Assembly (NCBI RefSeq): GCF_037861325.1
Contig: NZ_JAFELW010000005.1
DNA length: 64,000 bases
Reading direction: 5' to 3' (one strand)
Source: Riemerella anatipestifer_F
Lineage (GTDB): Bacteria; Bacteroidota; Bacteroidia; Flavobacteriales; Weeksellaceae
This document shows, in pieces, positions 26,132 through 35,188 of the stretch. Each line of letters starts with the position of its first letter. Position 1 is the stretch's first letter. The notes below the pieces were generated by a model, which had not been told where the DNA came from, searched no databases, and worked only from the letters and a program-made list of their open reading frames with translations. Both the position numbers and the translations under genes were made by a program.

Positions 26132-28750
26132 TTATCCCAGTGTTTTTAATTTTTCTTCCAAAAGAGCTATTTTATCTTGAGCATCTTTTTGTTTTTTTCG
26201 TTCCATTTCTACCACCTTTTCAGGAGCTCCACTAACGAATTTTTCGTTGCTTAGCTTTTTCTCAACAGAAGCTAAGAATCCTTTAAGATAAGAAAGTTCC
26301 TCCTCTGTTTTCTTTTTCTCTTCTTCCAAATCAAGTGTTTCACTAAGCGGTATGGAAAGCTCTGTAGAACCCACTAAGAAAGAGAAGCTCGGTTTGTCTG
26401 TTTTTTCATTGAAATAAATATCAGAGACATTAGCCAATTTCTTTATAAGTGCTTCGTTGCTGTTTTCGAGAGCATTGGTATAGAGTTCTACGGTTTCTTT
26501 AGGAGAAATACCTTTGCTTTGTCTGTAGTTTCTCACGCCAGAAATCCACTCTTTAGCAATATCAAATTGGTTGGTAATATTTACATCAAATTCTGATGCT
26601 TCTTTCTGCTGAGCGATAATGAGGGCTTCGTCTGTATTTCTTGAAGTAATATTTTGCCAAAGTTCCTCGGTTAAGAAAGGCATAAAAGGGTGGAGCAATT
26701 TCATCAACTCCTCAAAATAAACAATAGTTTTGTCGTAAACCTCCTTAGAAATGCCTTCGCTGTAATTCGGTTTAATGGCTTCCAAATACCAAGAACAGAA
26801 ATCGTCCCAAATTAATTTATAAATAAGATGTAAGGCGTCTGAAATTCTGAATTTTTCAAACTGCTCGTTAATCTCTTTTACGGTTTTATCTAATAAATGA
26901 CCAAACCATTCTATCGTTTGGTTTTCAACTGCACCAGCTGGTTTGTCCTCTTGTTTCCAACCTTGTACGAGACGGAAAGCATTCCATATTTTAGTAGCAA
27001 AATTTCGCCCTTGTAGCATTAAGTCTTCGTCGAATAGAAGGTCGTTTCCAGCCGCAGAACTCAACAGAATTCCCACTCTTACGCTGTCTGCACCGTATTT
27101 GTCAATTAGTTCTATTGGGTCAGGTGAATTGCCTAAGGATTTAGACATTTTGCGTCTTTGTTTATCCCTTACAATCCCTGTGAAATACACATTTTTAAAA
27201 GGAACTTTACCTCTCCATTCCAATCCTGCCATAATCATTCTGGCCACCCAAAAGAAAATAATGTCTGGACCTGTAACGAGGTCGGTAGTAGGATAATAAT
27301 AGTTGATTTCTTCGCTGTTAGGGTCTAATAATCCGTCAAATACGGACATTGGCCACAGCCAAGAAGAGAACCAAGTATCCAAAGCGTCTTCGTCTTGTTT
27401 TAAGTCGGCAAGGCTTAGATTTGGATTTTGAGCTTTTTCTCTTGCTAATTCCAATGCTTTTTCAGCGTTTTCTGCCACTACAAAATCGTTTTCGCCTTCT
27501 CCGTAGTAGTAGGCAGGGATTTGTTGTCCCCACCAAAGCTGACGAGAGATATTCCAATCTCGGATGTTTTCCATCCAATATTTATAGGTGTTTTTAAATT
27601 TATCAGGATAGAATTTAATCTCGTCGCTCATCACCACCTCTAAAGCAGGTTTTGCAATTTCGGACATTTTTAAGAACCATTGTTGAGAGATTTTAGGCTC
27701 TATCACCGCTCCTGTTCTTTCAGAAGTTCCCACCTTGTTTACATAGTCTTCCGCCTTAGCGAGGAGACCTTTCTCTTCCAACTCTTTTGCAATTTCTTTA
27801 CGAACTACGAAACGGTCTTTTCCTTCGTAGTGCATTCCGTGATGATTTAGTTTACCATCATCATCAATAGCATCAATGATTTGAAGTTGATGTTTTTGAC
27901 CAATTTCGTAATCATTAACATCGTGGGCAGGCGTTATTTTTAAAGTTCCTGTTCCGAATTCAATATCTACATATTCATCGGCAATAATTGGCACTGCACG
28001 ATTAACGATAGGCACGATAACGGTCTTGCCGATAAGTTTTTGGTAGCGTTCGTCGTTAGGGTTTACGCATACGGCCACATCACCGAAAATAGTTTCAGGA
28101 CGCGTGGTAGCCACGGTAAGAAAATCTTGTGTTCCCTCAATCTGATATTTTAAGTGATACAGTTTTCCGTTTTGCTCTTTAAAGATAACTTCCTCATCGG
28201 AAATGTTGGTTTTGGCTTCTGGGTCCCAGTTAACCATACGGTAACCTCTGTAGATAAGCCCTTTGTTATATAAATCTACAAAAGATTTTATCACTTGCTC
28301 GGAGAGTTTATCCTCCATCGTAAAGCGAGTTCTATCCCAGTCGCAAGAACAGCCTAATTTTTTTAGTTGTTCTAAAATTGTTCCACCATATTTATGCGTC
28401 CATTCCCAAGCGTGTTTTAGGAATTCTTCACGAGAAATATCCGATTTGTTAATCCCTTCTGCTTTAAGTTTAGCCACCACTTTCGCCTCCGTAGCAATAG
28501 AGGCGTGGTCGGTTCCTGGTACCCAACAAGCATTGTAACCTCTCATTCTTGCCCGTCTAATCAACACATCTTGAATGGTATTATTAAGCATATGTCCCAT
28601 ATGCAAAATCCCCGTTACATTAGGCGGTGGAATGACAATGGTGTAGGGTGGTTTATGATTAGGTTCAGAATGAAAATAGTTGTTTTCTAACCAGTAGTTG
28701 TACCATTTTTGTTCGGTAGAAGAAGGGTTATATTTCTCTGAAATCTGCAT
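26132..28750 (-). CDS. valS: Valyl-tRNA synthetase
   Basis: This class Ia aminoacyl-tRNA synthetase charges tRNA-Val. It is 872 aa. The HIGH-type signature is HMGH at 50-53, and KMSKS is at 534-538. A central editing (CP1) insertion lies between them, then the anticodon-binding helical domain. The C-terminal coiled coil (about 805-872, rich in Lys/Glu) is the ValS tRNA-binding arm. It is the first gene of a minus-strand run valS-DUF4241-rbsK-LuxE-like, whose gaps are only 8, 15 and 11 bases. Confidence 0.97.
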   Translation of the reverse strand: MQISEKYNPSSTEQKWYNYWLENNYFHSEPNHKPPYTIVIPPPNVTGILHMGHMLNNTIQDVLIRRARMRGYNACWVPGTDHASIATEAKVVAKLKAEGINKSDISREEFLKHAWEWTHKYGGTILEQLKKLGCSCDWDRTRFTMEDKLSEQVIKSFVDLYNKGLIYRGYRMVNWDPEAKTNISDEEVIFKEQNGKLYHLKYQIEGTQDFLTVATTRPETIFGDVAVCVNPNDERYQKLIGKTVIVPIVNRAVPIIADEYVDIEFGTGTLKITPAHDVNDYEIGQKHQLQIIDAIDDDGKLNHHGMHYEGKDRFVVRKEIAKELEEKGLLAKAEDYVNKVGTSERTGAVIEPKISQQWFLKMSEIAKPALEVVMSDEIKFYPDKFKNTYKYWMENIRDWNISRQLWWGQQIPAYYYGEGENDFVVAENAEKALELAREKAQNPNLSLADLKQDEDALDTWFSSWLWPMSVFDGLLDPNSEEINYYYPTTDLVTGPDIIFFWVARMIMAGLEWRGKVPFKNVYFTGIVRDKQRRKMSKSLGNSPDPIELIDKYGADSVRVGILLSSAAGNDLLFDEDLMLQGRNFATKIWNAFRLVQGWKQEDKPAGAVENQTIEWFGHLLDKTVKEINEQFEKFRISDALHLIYKLIWDDFCSWYLEAIKPNYSEGISKEVYDKTIVYFEELMKLLHPFMPFLTEELWQNITSRNTDEALIIAQQKEASEFDVNITNQFDIAKEWISGVRNYRQSKGISPKETVELYTNALENSNEALIKKLANVSDIYFNEKTDKPSFSFLVGSTELSIPLSETLDLEEEKKKTEEELSYLKGFLASVEKKLSNEKFVSGAPEKVVEMERKKQKDAQDKIALLEEKLKTLG

Positions 28751-28791
28751 ATTTTTGGTCTATTTATAATCGTTATTTTTGCTTTATTCTG

Positions 28792-28799
28792 CAAAAATA
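28792..28799 (-). promoter_or_regulatory. Candidate -7 box of the valS run
   Basis: The minus strand reads TATTTTTG followed by C, 41 bases before the valS ATG. Confidence 0.5.
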
Positions 28800-28929
28800 A
28801 GATAAAGATAATAAGGAAGCTAACTTTTTGATACAAATTTGTATGGAGAAAATTGTCGGAAAATAAATTTCAGTTTGGCGTGTAATTTGTAATTAAGAAT
28901 GGAAAATAACCAAAGTTGAAAAATAATTT

Positions 28930-28937
28930 TAACTTTG
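28930..28937 (+). promoter_or_regulatory. Candidate -7 box of the DUF1573 gene
   Basis: TAACTTTG followed by C lies 24 bases before the ATG at 28962. It overlaps the in-frame TTG at 28935, which argues against that codon being the start. Confidence 0.5.
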
Positions 28938-28961
28938 CATAACTTTAAAAGTATAAGAATT

Positions 28962-29333
28962 ATGAAAAAGATTTTAACAGGGCTAGTTTTAGTGGTAGGT
29001 TTTATGGCTTCTGCCCAAACTATTAGCTTCGATAAAACAACAGTAGATTATGGTAAAGTAGAAAAAGGGTCAGAAGGACACCGCTATTTTACAGTAACTA
29101 ATACAGGTGATAAACCTTTAGTAATTAGTAATGTAAAGGCATCTTGTGGGTGTACCACTCCAGAATGGGACAAAACGCCTATTTTACCAGGTAAAACTTC
29201 TAAAATTAAAGTAGGTTATAATACTAATTTAGTAAATCCATTCAAGAAACTTATAGAGGTTTTCTCTAACGACCCTAAAGCTAACAGAAGTGTTATTTGG
29301 ATTCAGGGAGAAGTTGTGGAAACAAGTAAATAG
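28962..29333 (+). CDS. DUF1573 domain exported protein
   Basis: This 123-aa protein has a signal peptide (about 1-19, ending in ASAQ) and a single immunoglobulin-like DUF1573 domain. The domain shows the typical VTNTGDKPLVI strand, the SCGCTTPEW Cys pair and the PILPGKT turn. DUF1573 proteins are abundant in Bacteroidota, are exported and are probably structural or chaperone-like; no enzyme activity is known. ATG 28962 is preferred over an in-frame TTG at 28935, because the latter falls in the promoter box and would spoil the signal peptide. A terminator follows at once. Confidence 0.86.
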   Translation: MKKILTGLVLVVGFMASAQTISFDKTTVDYGKVEKGSEGHRYFTVTNTGDKPLVISNVKASCGCTTPEWDKTPILPGKTSKIKVGYNTNLVNPFKKLIEVFSNDPKANRSVIWIQGEVVETSK

Positions 29334-29360
29334 AAATATTTAGTATCAAAAATAAATTAA

Positions 29361-29396
29361 AAAAATCCGCTTTTTTACGAAGGCGGATTTTTGTTT
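29361..29396 (+). terminator. Terminator after the DUF1573 gene
   Basis: AAATCCGC (29363-29370) pairs with GCGGATTT (29383-29390), with a T-rich tail. It lies just beyond the 3' end of rnpB on the other strand. Confidence 0.8.
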
Positions 29397-29402
29397 TGAA
29401 AA

Positions 29403-29725
29403 AATAACAAAGGCTATAAGCCGGATTCTGTATTCTAAACAAATTTAAGAACGCCTGTTATTTATCTATGCTTAATATTGCTATTAAGCTTTAGCTGCTT
29501 ACCCCTCGGCATTGGACGAGCTACCCTTAGTTGCCGATATACTTAGCATTGCACCGCATAGAGTTTACCTGATTTCACTACAGCCGTACTGTACTTGCTT
29601 TCTGTTGCACTAGTCCTCACATCGCTGTGGACGGCGGTTAGCCGCTATGCTGCCCTATGGTGTCCGGACTTTCCTCTTTGTTTAATCGTAAGAAAAAAAC
29701 AAAGCAACAAGCCGCCTTTGTTATT
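29403..29725 (-). ncRNA. rnpB: RNase P RNA (class A)
   Basis: The RNA subunit of RNase P cleaves the 5' leader from pre-tRNA. Read on the minus strand it contains the universal GAGGAAAGTCCGGAC block (about 29680-29665), an ACAGAAAGCAAGTACAG segment, the GGTAAACTC block, GAGGGGTAAGC, and the terminal ACAGAATCCGGCTTA. The ends pair as helix P1: AATAACAAAGGC at the 5' end with GCCTTTGTTATT at the 3' end. This fixes the boundaries at about 29725 and 29403 (323 nt). A TATCTTTG promoter box ends 5 bases before the inferred 5' end. Confidence 0.95.
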
Positions 29726-29730
29726 GTCTG

Positions 29731-29738
29731 CAAAGATA
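29731..29738 (-). promoter_or_regulatory. -7 box of rnpB
   Basis: The minus strand reads TATCTTTG followed by C, 5 bases before the RNA 5' end deduced from P1 pairing. Here the box-to-start distance is supported by RNA structure. Confidence 0.65.
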
Positions 29739-29859
29739 GAGAAATATTTAGAAGAAGACTTATCTAGTTAAATTAGAAATGCAAGAGAATAAGCGAAAAT
29801 TTCTCAAAAATAATCCGTAATTTTACCAGTTCAAAATTGTAATTTAAACTAAGTGATAG

Positions 29860-30441
29860 ATGGGTAAAAGTACAATCAATAACGGATTAGCGATGAGTGG
29901 GGCAATCCTATTGGTGTTTTTCGTGGTGTATTTTTTCTTTATGGATGTTAATTATTTCCGCACTACGATGATAGCCAATTCTTTCGTTCTACCTCTTATT
30001 TTTGGTGTTGGGGCGTTTATTTCTGTTTATTCTTACAAAAAAGAAAAGGTTAGGCTTACCTTTAAGGAGGCTTTTGGAAGAGCATTTACGCCGATGTTTT
30101 TGGCGGGGTTCTTATCTATTTCCAGTATCTTTGTGTTTATCAGTTATGTTGATAAAGATGTTAAATTGCTTTTAAATCATCAGTATATAGAGAGTTTTAG
30201 AGCTTCTTTGGAAGAAGAATATACTAAAGCGAAACAAATAACCAAACCTAATACAGAAGAAGCAAAGGAACTAGAACAAAAATATGAAGAAGGTAAAAAA
30301 CGAATTGAAGAGAAAGTAAAGAAAAATGAAGATATGTTTTCTTTATATCATTTCTCTTTGGTATTTGCGGGATATTGTGCCTTCTTTTTGATATTGTCTG
30401 TTTTCTTTGGAAGTTTCTTTAGAAGCAAAACGGTTTATTAA
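29860..30441 (+). CDS. DUF4199 family membrane protein
   Basis: This 193-aa inner-membrane protein is of the DUF4199 family, common in Bacteroidota and of unknown function. Hydrophobic segments lie at about 11-29, 36-57, 76-96 and 160-185. A charged Lys/Glu-rich helix (about 115-155) sits between the third and fourth. It lies 18 bases upstream of a membrane glycosyltransferase, a pairing often seen in Flavobacteriia, which suggests a shared transcript and perhaps a shared role in envelope lipid glycosylation (inferred). Confidence 0.82.
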   Translation: MGKSTINNGLAMSGAILLVFFVVYFFFMDVNYFRTTMIANSFVLPLIFGVGAFISVYSYKKEKVRLTFKEAFGRAFTPMFLAGFLSISSIFVFISYVDKDVKLLLNHQYIESFRASLEEEYTKAKQITKPNTEEAKELEQKYEEGKKRIEEKVKKNEDMFSLYHFSLVFAGYCAFFLILSVFFGSFFRSKTVY

Positions 30442-30459
30442 CTTATTTTTTTAGAAAAA

Positions 30460-31410
30460 ATGGATTTATCTATTGTCATACCTCTTCTTAATGAGGAACA
30501 ATCTTTAGAAGAACTTTATAATAGGATAGAAAATGTCTGCAGTGAGGCTGGTTTATCTTACGAAATTTGGTTTGTGGACGATGGGAGTACTGATAGCTCT
30601 TGGGGGACAATAATGTTTCTTAAAAATAGAAATCCTAATATACAAGGGATTAAATTTTCTAGAAACTATGGGAAATCCCAAGCACTTCATGCAGCTTTCG
30701 CGAGGGTGAAGGGAGAAGTGGTAATTACTATGGATGCTGATTTACAAGATTTTCCAGAAGAGATACCAGCTTTATATCATAAAGTGGTTAATGAAGGTTA
30801 TGATATTGTGAGCGGCTGGAAAAAGAAACGCTACGATAATGTAATGACTAAAAATATTCCATCTAAACTATTCAATGCAGCAGCGAGAAAAGTTTCAGGG
30901 GTGTTTCTACACGATTTTAATTGTGGACTTAAAGCGTACCGAAAGCAAGTAGTGAAGTCCATAGATGTGTACGGAGATATGCACAGATATATTCCTGTAC
31001 TGGCTGCCAATGCAGGTTTTAGGAAAATCACAGAAAAGGAGGTGCAACATCAGGCAAGACCTTACGGAAGTTCAAAATTTGGTACAGAACGATTTATAAG
31101 AGGTTTCTTGGATTTGGTAACACTTTGGTTTGTAAGTAGATTTGGAGGTAGACCAATGCATTTCTTTGGAGCGGTAGGCACACTGATGTTTCTTATTGGT
31201 TTTTTATCGTCCCTTTGGCTAGGTGTGTCTAAACTAATAGATATCTCCAAAGGTGTTTATGGGCATTTAATAGCTGATAATCCTTGGTTTTATATAGCTT
31301 TAACGATGATGATAATGGGGACTTTACTCTTTATAGCAGGTTTTTTAGGAGAACTGATTATCAGAACTAATAGAGGACATAAAAATTATCACATAGAAGA
31401 AATTATTTAA
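30460..31410 (+). CDS. GT2 family polyprenyl-phosphate glycosyltransferase (GtrB/DPM1-like)
   Basis: This membrane-anchored family 2 glycosyltransferase is 316 aa. The nucleotide-sugar site shows VDDGSTD at 39-45 and the metal-binding DADLQD at 92-97. Two C-terminal membrane helices (about 232-255 and 270-300) give the topology of GtrB and dolichyl-phosphate-mannose synthase-like enzymes. These load a sugar onto a polyprenyl phosphate for later transfer in the periplasm. The sugar is unknown. It is preceded by DUF4199 and followed 11 bases later by a GIN-domain lipoprotein gene. Confidence 0.9.
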   Translation: MDLSIVIPLLNEEQSLEELYNRIENVCSEAGLSYEIWFVDDGSTDSSWGTIMFLKNRNPNIQGIKFSRNYGKSQALHAAFARVKGEVVITMDADLQDFPEEIPALYHKVVNEGYDIVSGWKKKRYDNVMTKNIPSKLFNAAARKVSGVFLHDFNCGLKAYRKQVVKSIDVYGDMHRYIPVLAANAGFRKITEKEVQHQARPYGSSKFGTERFIRGFLDLVTLWFVSRFGGRPMHFFGAVGTLMFLIGFLSSLWLGVSKLIDISKGVYGHLIADNPWFYIALTMMIMGTLLFIAGFLGELIIRTNRGHKNYHIEEII

Positions 31411-31421
31411 TTGTGAGTAAG

Positions 31422-32126
31422 ATGAAGCATTATATTTATCTTTTGGTATCAGTATTCTTATGGAGTTCTTGTGGAAAGGTAACTCCAGAAGGTGAGATAA
31501 AATCTGAAGACACACCTTTGGAAGTCTTTAATAAACTTGAGCTAGAAGGTAAATACAGGTTGTTTTTCACTCAAGGAGAGGAGAACTTTGTTAATGTAGA
31601 AACTTATTCTAATCTTATTAGCAATTTAAAAATTAAAGTTGAAGATAGTACACTCAAAATCATAGAGAAAAGACCTACTGGAAATGTAGATTTTTACACA
31701 GTAACGGTTTACTCCAAAACGCCATTGAAACAGATAAGTATTTCTGATTCTGTGGAAATGAATGTTTCAGGAGATATTAAAACGCCTGATTTGAAAATCA
31801 ATCTAAAAAATCAAGGTAAATTTATAGGTGCAATAAAGACCTCTAAAGCAGAAGTGCAAATGACGGAGGAATCAAGAGCTAATTTTTCAGGCGTTACTAA
31901 AGAGGCTGTACTTAAAATCTCGGATACAGCGAGTATTATAGCTCCTTATTGGACGGTAGATTATTTTGATATTCAGTCTAAAAATGGGAACTATGCAGAA
32001 ATCAATACTAAAGAAGAAATTTCTGGAAAGGTAGAAAATACAGCTAAGCTGGTCTATTACGGAAATCCAATACGAAAGCTCAAAATAGATAAAGATACAA
32101 GAGTAGAAAATAGAGAAAAACCTTAA
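31422..32126 (+). CDS. Lipoprotein with a GIN (DUF2807) auto-adhesin-like domain
   Basis: This 234-aa protein has a lipobox ending at C17, so it is anchored at the cell envelope. The remainder is a repetitive beta-rich domain of the GIN/DUF2807 type. It opens with the FNKLELEGKYRLFF block and continues as short parallel strands (LKIKVEDSTLKI, DLKINLKNQGKF, AEVQMTEESRANF) like a right-handed beta helix. The function is unknown; an adhesin-like role is suggested for the family. A GTG at 31413 is an alternative start three codons upstream. It is tightly linked to the glycosyltransferase gene before it. Confidence 0.82.
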   Translation: MKHYIYLLVSVFLWSSCGKVTPEGEIKSEDTPLEVFNKLELEGKYRLFFTQGEENFVNVETYSNLISNLKIKVEDSTLKIIEKRPTGNVDFYTVTVYSKTPLKQISISDSVEMNVSGDIKTPDLKINLKNQGKFIGAIKTSKAEVQMTEESRANFSGVTKEAVLKISDTASIIAPYWTVDYFDIQSKNGNYAEINTKEEISGKVENTAKLVYYGNPIRKLKIDKDTRVENREKP

Positions 32127-32149
32127 TTTTAACATAAAAATATAAAGAT

Positions 32150-33871
32150 ATGAATACAGTGGATAAAGCTAAACTTTGGCTTACAGAGGCGTTTGATGAA
32201 GAAACTAGACAGACTGTAAAACAATTGATAGATACTAACTCACCAGAGTTAGAAGATGCATTTTATAAAAACTTGGAGTTTGGTACAGGTGGAATGCGTG
32301 GCATTATGGGCGTTGGAACTAATAGACTTAACAAATATACTTTAGGACAAGCAACACAAGGTCTTGCTAACTATTTGCATCAGCAGTTCCCTAACCAAGA
32401 GATAAAGGTAGCCATAGCGTATGATGTAAGAAATAACTCTAAAGAATTTGGTAAAATAGTAGCAGATGTACTTACTGCTAATGGGATTAAAGTATTGTTG
32501 TTTAAAGAACACCGCCCTACACCAGAGCTTTCGTTTACAGTGAGAGATAAAAAATGTAACGCAGGTATTGTGCTTACCGCTTCACACAATCCACCAGAGT
32601 ACAATGGGTATAAAGTATATTGGAATGATGGAGCTCAGATAGTGCCACCTAATGATGCAGAAATCATCAATGAAGTACTTAATACTAAATATGAAGACAT
32701 CAGCTTTAATGGTAATGATAGCCTTATAGAATGGGTAGGAGAGGAGCAAGATGAGATTTATATAAGAACATGTATGGAGAACTCTCTTTATCAAGAAGAT
32801 AAATTAGGATATGATAATCTTAATATTGTATTTACCTCTATTCATGGGACTACTTACACTACCATTCCACAGGCTTTAGCAAAGGCTGGTTTTACCAAGG
32901 TAGATTTAGTAAAAGAACAAATGATTCCTAGCGGAAACTTCCCTACGGTAGAAAGTCCAAATCCTGAAGAGCCAGCAGCATTAACTATGGCAATGGATTT
33001 AGCAAAGGTTACCAATGCAGACATTGTAATAGGTACAGACCCAGACGGAGACCGATTAGGGATAGCGGTAAGAAATCTAGATGGAGAAATGCAACTCCTT
33101 AATGGAAATCAGACCAATATGATTCTTACGGATTATATTTTGTCTCAATGGCAAAAGCAAGGTCGTATCACGGGCACAGAGTTTATAGGTTCTACTATCG
33201 TAACTTCTGATGTATTTTTTGATTTGGCAAAATCCTATGGAGTTGAATGTAAGGTAGGGCTTACAGGCTTTAAATGGATAGGTAAAATGATAAGAGAAGT
33301 AGAAGGTAAGCAGAAATTTATCTGTGGAGGAGAAGAAAGTTTTGGCTTTATGACGGGAGATTTTGTGAGAGATAAAGACTCTTGTGGTTCTATACTATTG
33401 GCTTGTGAAATAGCAGCTTGGTGCAAGGCTCAAGGCAAAACGATGTATCAGTATATGATAGAAATCTACCAAAGGTTAGGTCTTTACCAAGAGGCTCTTG
33501 TAAATGTGGTGAAAAAAGGAAAAGAAGGTGCAGAGCAAATCAAAAAAATGATGACGGATTTTAGAAATAATCCTGTAACTTCGTTGGCGGGTTCTAAAGT
33601 GGTTTTGGTTAAAGATTATCAGGAGCAAACCGCTTGGGATTTGAACAAAAACGAAAAACAACCAATGACGGATATTCCTAAGTCTAATGTGCTTATTTAC
33701 TATACAGAAGATGGTACAAAAGTAGCGATAAGACCTTCGGGAACAGAACCTAAAATTAAATTCTATTTTAGTGCATTAGACAAAATAGAGTCTGAAAAAG
33801 ATTTCAAATCTAAGATAGAAACTCTTAATGCGAAAATAGAAGTTATCAAAAAAGATTTAGGTTTGGTATAA
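32150..33871 (+). CDS. Phosphoglucomutase/phosphomannomutase family enzyme
   Basis: This alpha-D-phosphohexomutase interconverts 1- and 6-phosphosugars. It is 573 aa, the longer PgcA-like subtype. The phosphoserine loop TASHNP is at 143-148 (S145), the Mg loop DPDGDR at 297-302, the sugar-binding GGEES motif lies at about 392, and the phosphate-binding RPSGTEP motif is near the C-terminus. Whether glucose or mannose phosphate is preferred cannot be read from sequence. It belongs to a co-directional run (30460-37997) with a glycosyltransferase upstream and KdsB downstream, consistent with sugar-nucleotide supply. Confidence 0.93.
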   Translation: MNTVDKAKLWLTEAFDEETRQTVKQLIDTNSPELEDAFYKNLEFGTGGMRGIMGVGTNRLNKYTLGQATQGLANYLHQQFPNQEIKVAIAYDVRNNSKEFGKIVADVLTANGIKVLLFKEHRPTPELSFTVRDKKCNAGIVLTASHNPPEYNGYKVYWNDGAQIVPPNDAEIINEVLNTKYEDISFNGNDSLIEWVGEEQDEIYIRTCMENSLYQEDKLGYDNLNIVFTSIHGTTYTTIPQALAKAGFTKVDLVKEQMIPSGNFPTVESPNPEEPAALTMAMDLAKVTNADIVIGTDPDGDRLGIAVRNLDGEMQLLNGNQTNMILTDYILSQWQKQGRITGTEFIGSTIVTSDVFFDLAKSYGVECKVGLTGFKWIGKMIREVEGKQKFICGGEESFGFMTGDFVRDKDSCGSILLACEIAAWCKAQGKTMYQYMIEIYQRLGLYQEALVNVVKKGKEGAEQIKKMMTDFRNNPVTSLAGSKVVLVKDYQEQTAWDLNKNEKQPMTDIPKSNVLIYYTEDGTKVAIRPSGTEPKIKFYFSALDKIESEKDFKSKIETLNAKIEVIKKDLGLV

Positions 33872-33920
33872 ACTCCTCATTAGTAATAATATAAAATAAT
33901 AATACTATACACAAATTCTT

Positions 33921-35174
33921 ATGAAAGTATCTCGCTTAGCAGCTAATCTAGTAGGCTCAGAAATAGTAAAAATAGGAAACGAAGTTAATGAGCTTAAGGC
34001 TAAAGGAGCTCAGATAGCTAATCTTACCATAGGGGATTTAAACGCTAATATTTACCCTATACCTTCTCTTCTAAAAGAAGAAATACAAAAGGCTTATGAG
34101 CATAATTTAACCAATTATCCTCCTGCCAATGGTTTGCTGAGCCTTAGGGAAAGTGTATCTTCGGATTTAAAGAAGCGTTATCAGTTAGATTATTCACCAG
34201 AGGAAATATTAGTGGCAGGAGGTTCTCGTCCACTTATTTATGCAGCATATATGAGTGTTGTAGATGCAGGTGATAAGGTGGTTTACCCTGTGCCTTCTTG
34301 GAATAATAACCACTATGCTTATCTTACTTCCGCAGAAAAAGTAGAAATAGAAACTAAAAAAGAAAATAACTTTTTACCTACTGCAGAAGAATTAAAACCT
34401 CATTTGGAAGGAGCAGTATTATTGGCTCTTTGTTCTCCCTCAAACCCTACGGGAACTATGTTTACCGAGCAACAACTGAGAGAAATCTGCGAGATGGTAG
34501 TTGCTGAAAATAAGAGAAGAGGCGAAAACGAAAAACCGCTCTATTTGATGTACGACCAAATTTACGCTATGTTATTTTTTGGTCATGAGCATTTCAACCC
34601 TGTGAGTTTAGTGCCAGAAATGAAAGATTATACCATATTTATAGATGGTTCTTCTAAATGTTTCGCAGCTACAGGAGTAAGAGTAGGTTGGGGCTTTGGT
34701 CCTTCAGTAATCATCAATAAGATGAAAGCTTTTTTAACACATATTGGAGCGTGGGCACCGAAGCCAGAGCAAGAAGCTACGGCTAAATTTTTATCTAAAA
34801 CGGATGAGGTAGATGCTTATGTAAATGATTTTAAAGGAAGAATACAGTTGAGCTTAAATACATTACATCAAGGTATTCAAGAGCTTAAAAACAAAGGTTT
34901 TGCGGTAGATAGTGTAGAGCCTATGGGTGCATTGTATCTTACCATTAAGATGGATTATGTAGATAAGACTACTCCAGATGGAGAGGTATTGAAGGATACC
35001 ACTGATGTTGTGTTTTATCTTATCCGAGAGGCAGGTATGGCGTTAGTGCCATTTTCGGCATTTGGTAATTCCAGAGAAACCCCTTGGTTTAGAGCTTCAG
35101 TAGGTGGCTGTTCTTTAGAAGATATTAAAAATATGTTACCTGTATTAGAAGGAGCTTTGTCAAAGCTTAAATAA
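33921..35174 (+). CDS. PLP-dependent class I/II aminotransferase
   Basis: This fold-type I aminotransferase is 417 aa. The internal aldimine lysine is K246 in a GSSKCFAATG motif. The cofactor-binding block SPSNPTGTM lies at about 174-182, and a YDQIY motif supplies the Asp/Tyr contacts. It resembles aspartate-type aminotransferases; the amino donor and product cannot be resolved. The gap to the phosphohexomutase gene is 49 bases and to the next gene 14 bases, so it is in the same run. Confidence 0.9.
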   Translation: MKVSRLAANLVGSEIVKIGNEVNELKAKGAQIANLTIGDLNANIYPIPSLLKEEIQKAYEHNLTNYPPANGLLSLRESVSSDLKKRYQLDYSPEEILVAGGSRPLIYAAYMSVVDAGDKVVYPVPSWNNNHYAYLTSAEKVEIETKKENNFLPTAEELKPHLEGAVLLALCSPSNPTGTMFTEQQLREICEMVVAENKRRGENEKPLYLMYDQIYAMLFFGHEHFNPVSLVPEMKDYTIFIDGSSKCFAATGVRVGWGFGPSVIINKMKAFLTHIGAWAPKPEQEATAKFLSKTDEVDAYVNDFKGRIQLSLNTLHQGIQELKNKGFAVDSVEPMGALYLTIKMDYVDKTTPDGEVLKDTTDVVFYLIREAGMALVPFSAFGNSRETPWFRASVGGCSLEDIKNMLPVLEGALSKLK

Positions 35175-35188
35175 TATAAACTAGAATA

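Noticed and set aside
29334..29859. Unannotated protein gene in the longest gap
   Set aside because: The gap is explained by RNase P RNA, a terminator and promoter sequences. No frame with coding features is present.
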